From UBA2653 sp964572685 (GTDB lineage: Bacteria > Pseudomonadota > Gammaproteobacteria > Legionellales > Legionellaceae), in NCBI GenBank assembly GCA_964572685.1, contig CAZNFJ010000040.1, positions 1 to 17,062 of the forward strand: a DNA stretch of 17,062 nt. Direction: 5' to 3'. The notes beneath the pieces are model-generated. The model saw nothing but the letters and a program-made list of their open reading frames with translations, was not told the origin of the DNA and ran no database searches. The position numbers and the translations under genes were made by a program. Shown one piece after another: positions 15,651 through 17,062 of this stretch. Each line of letters starts with the position of its first letter. Within the stretch, counting starts at the first letter, position 1.

Positions 15651-16037
15651 ATGAATCCTATTAGAGCCCTTGTTGTAAAAAAAGACGACGAACTTCGTGT
15701 CGATTGTTATCAATTTGAAATTCATTTTGAAAACAAAACTGAAACCAAAACTCTCCTCATCAATTTAACAACTGAGAAAGCTTATTTCATCGATCAAGTA
15801 TCTGAACTTTCTAATAATTATTTTTCTACAACTTGGGTAAAAGAGTTATTGGATGCTTTCAAGAATAATCATAATTCACAAAACTTTGAGTATAATTTTG
15901 GTTCAAAATCCATTAAGACTCGCTCTCCTTCTTTTTTTCAAGGTATCATCCACCGCTCCCGCGAAAATAGTCCCGTTCCTACAAATTTACTAGAGTTTGA
16001 ATCAATATCCAAAACCAACTCCCACTTCGGTATGTAG
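15651..16037 (+). CDS. Small orphan protein, 128 residues
   Basis: Unrecognised. No signal peptide or membrane segment. The first two thirds look like a compact alpha/beta fold (VDCYQFEIHFENKTETKTLLINL, then a helical WVKELLDAFKNN). The last third is polar, rich in S, N and R, and probably flexible (SKSIKTRSPSFFQGIIHRSRENS). The upstream sequence has only a weak GGA ribosome-binding site about ten bases before ATG, but the strong promoter and the terminator-like hairpin after the stop support a real, separately transcribed gene. Its small size, AT-rich composition and place beside insertion sequences suggest recent acquisition or fast evolution. Confidence 0.65.
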   Translation: MNPIRALVVKKDDELRVDCYQFEIHFENKTETKTLLINLTTEKAYFIDQVSELSNNYFSTTWVKELLDAFKNNHNSQNFEYNFGSKSIKTRSPSFFQGIIHRSRENSPVPTNLLEFESISKTNSHFGM

Positions 16038-16057
16038 AAAATAAAGCCAATCAAGAT

Positions 16058-16085
16058 ATTAAAACAAAAAATTGTTTTAATTTTT
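16058..16085 (+). terminator. Perfect 10-bp hairpin with T-tract, abutting the next promoter
   Basis: ATTAAAACAA (16058-16067) and TTGTTTTAAT (16072-16081) are exact inverted repeats around an AAAA loop, followed by T residues to 16085. It can act as an AT-rich, hence weak, intrinsic terminator for the preceding gene. The right arm ends two bases before the TTGACA of the next promoter, so it could instead be an operator. Confidence 0.5.
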
Positions 16086-16111
16086 GACATCTCCGGCATT
16101 CTGATTATAAT
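16084..16111 (+). promoter_or_regulatory. Consensus sigma-70 promoter of the 137-residue orphan gene
   Basis: TTGACA (16084-16089) and TATAAT (16106-16111) are both perfect consensus hexamers, with a 16-bp spacer. A 7-bp inverted repeat (CTGATTA at 16101-16107, TAATCAG at 16136-16142) overlaps the -10 and the start region and could be an operator. The predicted leader is about 40 bases. Confidence 0.7.
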
Positions 16112-16156
16112 TAAATTATAAGGATATGTTTAGTTTAATCAGAATAAGGAAAAATG

Positions 16157-16570
16157 ATGCCAATAGACGACCTCTCAGATGATGATAGCATTGAAGAACT
16201 TCGAGCCTTGGAAAGCAAGTTTCCTCCAATTATCAGAAAAATCAAATCAGCTTGGACTGAAACATCACCCACTACAGAAAATCATGAACATATTCAACAA
16301 AGAAGAAACCAACGAGCTTCGATTCATGGTATGGATGAGTTTCAACGAAGAATAGATGGGAATTCCAAACTTAAAGAAACTTTTCTTCCAGAAATAACTC
16401 AAACACGAACACGAACACAAAAACTTCGTTCAGAAATTCGTGATGCGAGAAAAACACTTTATAATTTAGAAGACATTCAGACACGATTATCGGAAAAAAC
16501 ATCTTCTGAATCTTCTCTTTCTTCCGAGGAATCAACAGGTAGTTTTTTACCAAGCATAAAAAAACGCTAA
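16157..16570 (+). CDS. Small acidic, coiled-coil orphan protein, 137 residues
   Basis: Unrecognised. The start is acidic (MPIDDLSDDDSIEELRALES). The middle is strongly helical and charged (QRRNQRASIHGMDEFQRRID, then TRTRTQKLRSEIRDARKTLYNLEDIQTRLSE), with probable coiled coil. The end is a serine/glutamate tract (SSESSLSSEEST) and a basic KKR terminus. No membrane segment or signal peptide. Two adjacent ATGs exist at 16154 and 16157; AAGGA at 16146-16150 is three and six bases away respectively, so I prefer 16157. The consensus promoter upstream implies high or tightly repressed expression. It ends 17 bp before the IS6-type element. Small, polar, coiled-coil proteins like this could be effectors or regulators; nothing in the sequence decides. 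Confidence 0.65.
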   Translation: MPIDDLSDDDSIEELRALESKFPPIIRKIKSAWTETSPTTENHEHIQQRRNQRASIHGMDEFQRRIDGNSKLKETFLPEITQTRTRTQKLRSEIRDARKTLYNLEDIQTRLSEKTSSESSLSSEESTGSFLPSIKKR

Positions 16571-16587
16571 GTCATAACAACATTTGA

Positions 16588-17010
16588 GGTTTTGTCGCAA
16601 AAAGTCCGCCCAACGCCTAGACTTAGATTGTTGAGGCCGGACTGTGGTGCTTTATGATTAGTTTCAAGCAACGACATTTCAAACAAGATATGATTTTGAT
16701 GTTAGTTCGTTGGTATGTTGCTTACCCAATGAGCTATCGTGACATTGAAGAGTTGGCAGCAGAGCGCGGTTTAAAAGTCGATCACTCGACCATCAATCGG
16801 TGGGTAATTTATTATGCGCCACAGTTGGAGGAATCTTTTCGCAAACGTTGTAAGCGCCCGGTTGGTGCATCATGGCGCATGGACGAGACCTATATTAAGG
16901 TTAAAGGGGAATGGGTTTATTTGTACCTAGCCGTTGACAAGGAAGGCCAGACGCTTGATTTCATGTTATCAGAAAAACGTGATGAACCGACTGCACGGGC
17001 ATTTTTCAAT
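16588..17010 (+). mobile_element. IS6-family insertion sequence, left part only
   Basis: GGTTTTGTCGCAAA at 16588-16601 closely resembles the terminal inverted repeat of IS6/IS26-type elements (GGTTCTGTTGCAAA-like). A transposase reading frame follows at the usual distance. An imperfect inverted repeat (AGTCCG at 16603-16608, CGGACT at 16638-16643, with further pairing inside) lies in the leader. The right half, including the right terminal repeat, is missing within the window because other sequence starts at about 17011. Confidence 0.8.
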
Positions 17011-17025
17011 AGACCTCCTGCATAA
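16654..17025 (+). pseudogene. IS6-family DDE transposase, truncated
   Basis: The N-terminal half matches IS6-family transposases: the helix-turn-helix region (WYVAYPMSYRDIEELAAERGLKVDHSTINRWV) and the start of the catalytic core (SWRMDETYIKVKGEWVYLYLAVDKEGQTLDFMLSEKRDEPTARAFF), with the first two acidic residues of the DDE triad. Intact members are about 230-240 residues. Here the match stops at FFN (nucleotide about 17010) and the frame ends four residues later as RPPA-stop. The third catalytic residue is lost, so this copy should be inactive. The break coincides with a sequence resembling another element's end. Confidence 0.9.
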
Positions 17026-17062
17026 CCCTCTTAAAGTTCGAAATTATAAATACCCGCAATCA
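17011..17062. mobile_element. Probable end of a second insertion sequence interrupting the IS6 transposase
   Basis: From AGACCTCCTGCATAACCC the sequence no longer fits an IS6 transposase and becomes AT-rich and non-coding. A GACCT...TGCATAA-type start recalls the terminal repeats of IS5-like elements, but only 52 bases are present and no transposase is visible, so the family is a guess. Confidence 0.4.

Overview
The window looks like a chromosome segment of a gammaproteobacterium with moderately AT-rich DNA. The housekeeping part (split E1-alpha/E1-beta/E2 2-oxoacid dehydrogenase, ruvB-ybgC-tolQRAB) is typical of the class. The large orphan proteins with terminal membrane segments, the extended exonuclease and the nested insertion sequences suggest a host-associated lineage such as the Legionellales (Legionella/Coxiella/Berkiella-like). 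That placement is an inference from gene content and style; no rRNA or species marker is present.

Layout. (1) 163-3276, plus strand: a tightly overlapping pdhA-pdhB-pdhC operon for a ThDP- and lipoate-dependent 2-oxoacid dehydrogenase, most likely pyruvate dehydrogenase; no E3 gene is visible. (2) 3319-7278, plus strand, 42 bp after the E2 gene and without an obvious terminator between: two orphan proteins of 781 and 534 residues. The first has a membrane hairpin at its C-terminus, the second has membrane segments at its N-terminus, and the second gene's ribosome-binding site overlaps the first gene's stop codon. (3) 7277-7395: a short, directly repeated sequence that is both the 3' end of the next gene and a hairpin; the second copy has a T-tract and probably terminates the plus-strand transcript. 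(4) 12735-7343, minus strand: ruvB, ybgC, tolQ, tolR, tolA, tolB and a secreted S1/P1-type nuclease, almost all joined by 1-4 base overlaps. The nuclease stands where pal would normally follow tolB. (5) 14920-12809, minus strand: a 703-residue protein whose C-terminal 290 residues are a DEDDh 3'-5' exonuclease with an extra tail domain, preceded by about 410 residues that I cannot name and that may contain a second nuclease motif. Its 5' leader carries a tandem 18-bp repeat. (6) 15125-16570, plus strand: a secreted cupin and two small orphan genes. The orphans have strong, separate promoters; the second promoter has both sigma-70 consensus hexamers and abuts a perfect 10-bp palindrome. (7) 16588-17062: the left end and N-terminal half of an IS6-family element, interrupted by sequence that looks like the end of another insertion element.

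How it fits together: the PDH and Tol/RuvB blocks are ordinary core functions (acetyl-CoA supply, envelope integrity, Holliday-junction branch migration). The orphan pair, extended exonuclease, nuclease appended to the tol operon, and small promoter-rich orphans beside the insertion sequences are the accessory part. The orphans could be secreted effectors or membrane factors, but no secretion signal can be proved from sequence alone. No RNA genes, CRISPR arrays or origins were seen, and no gene-free stretch exceeds 300 bases.
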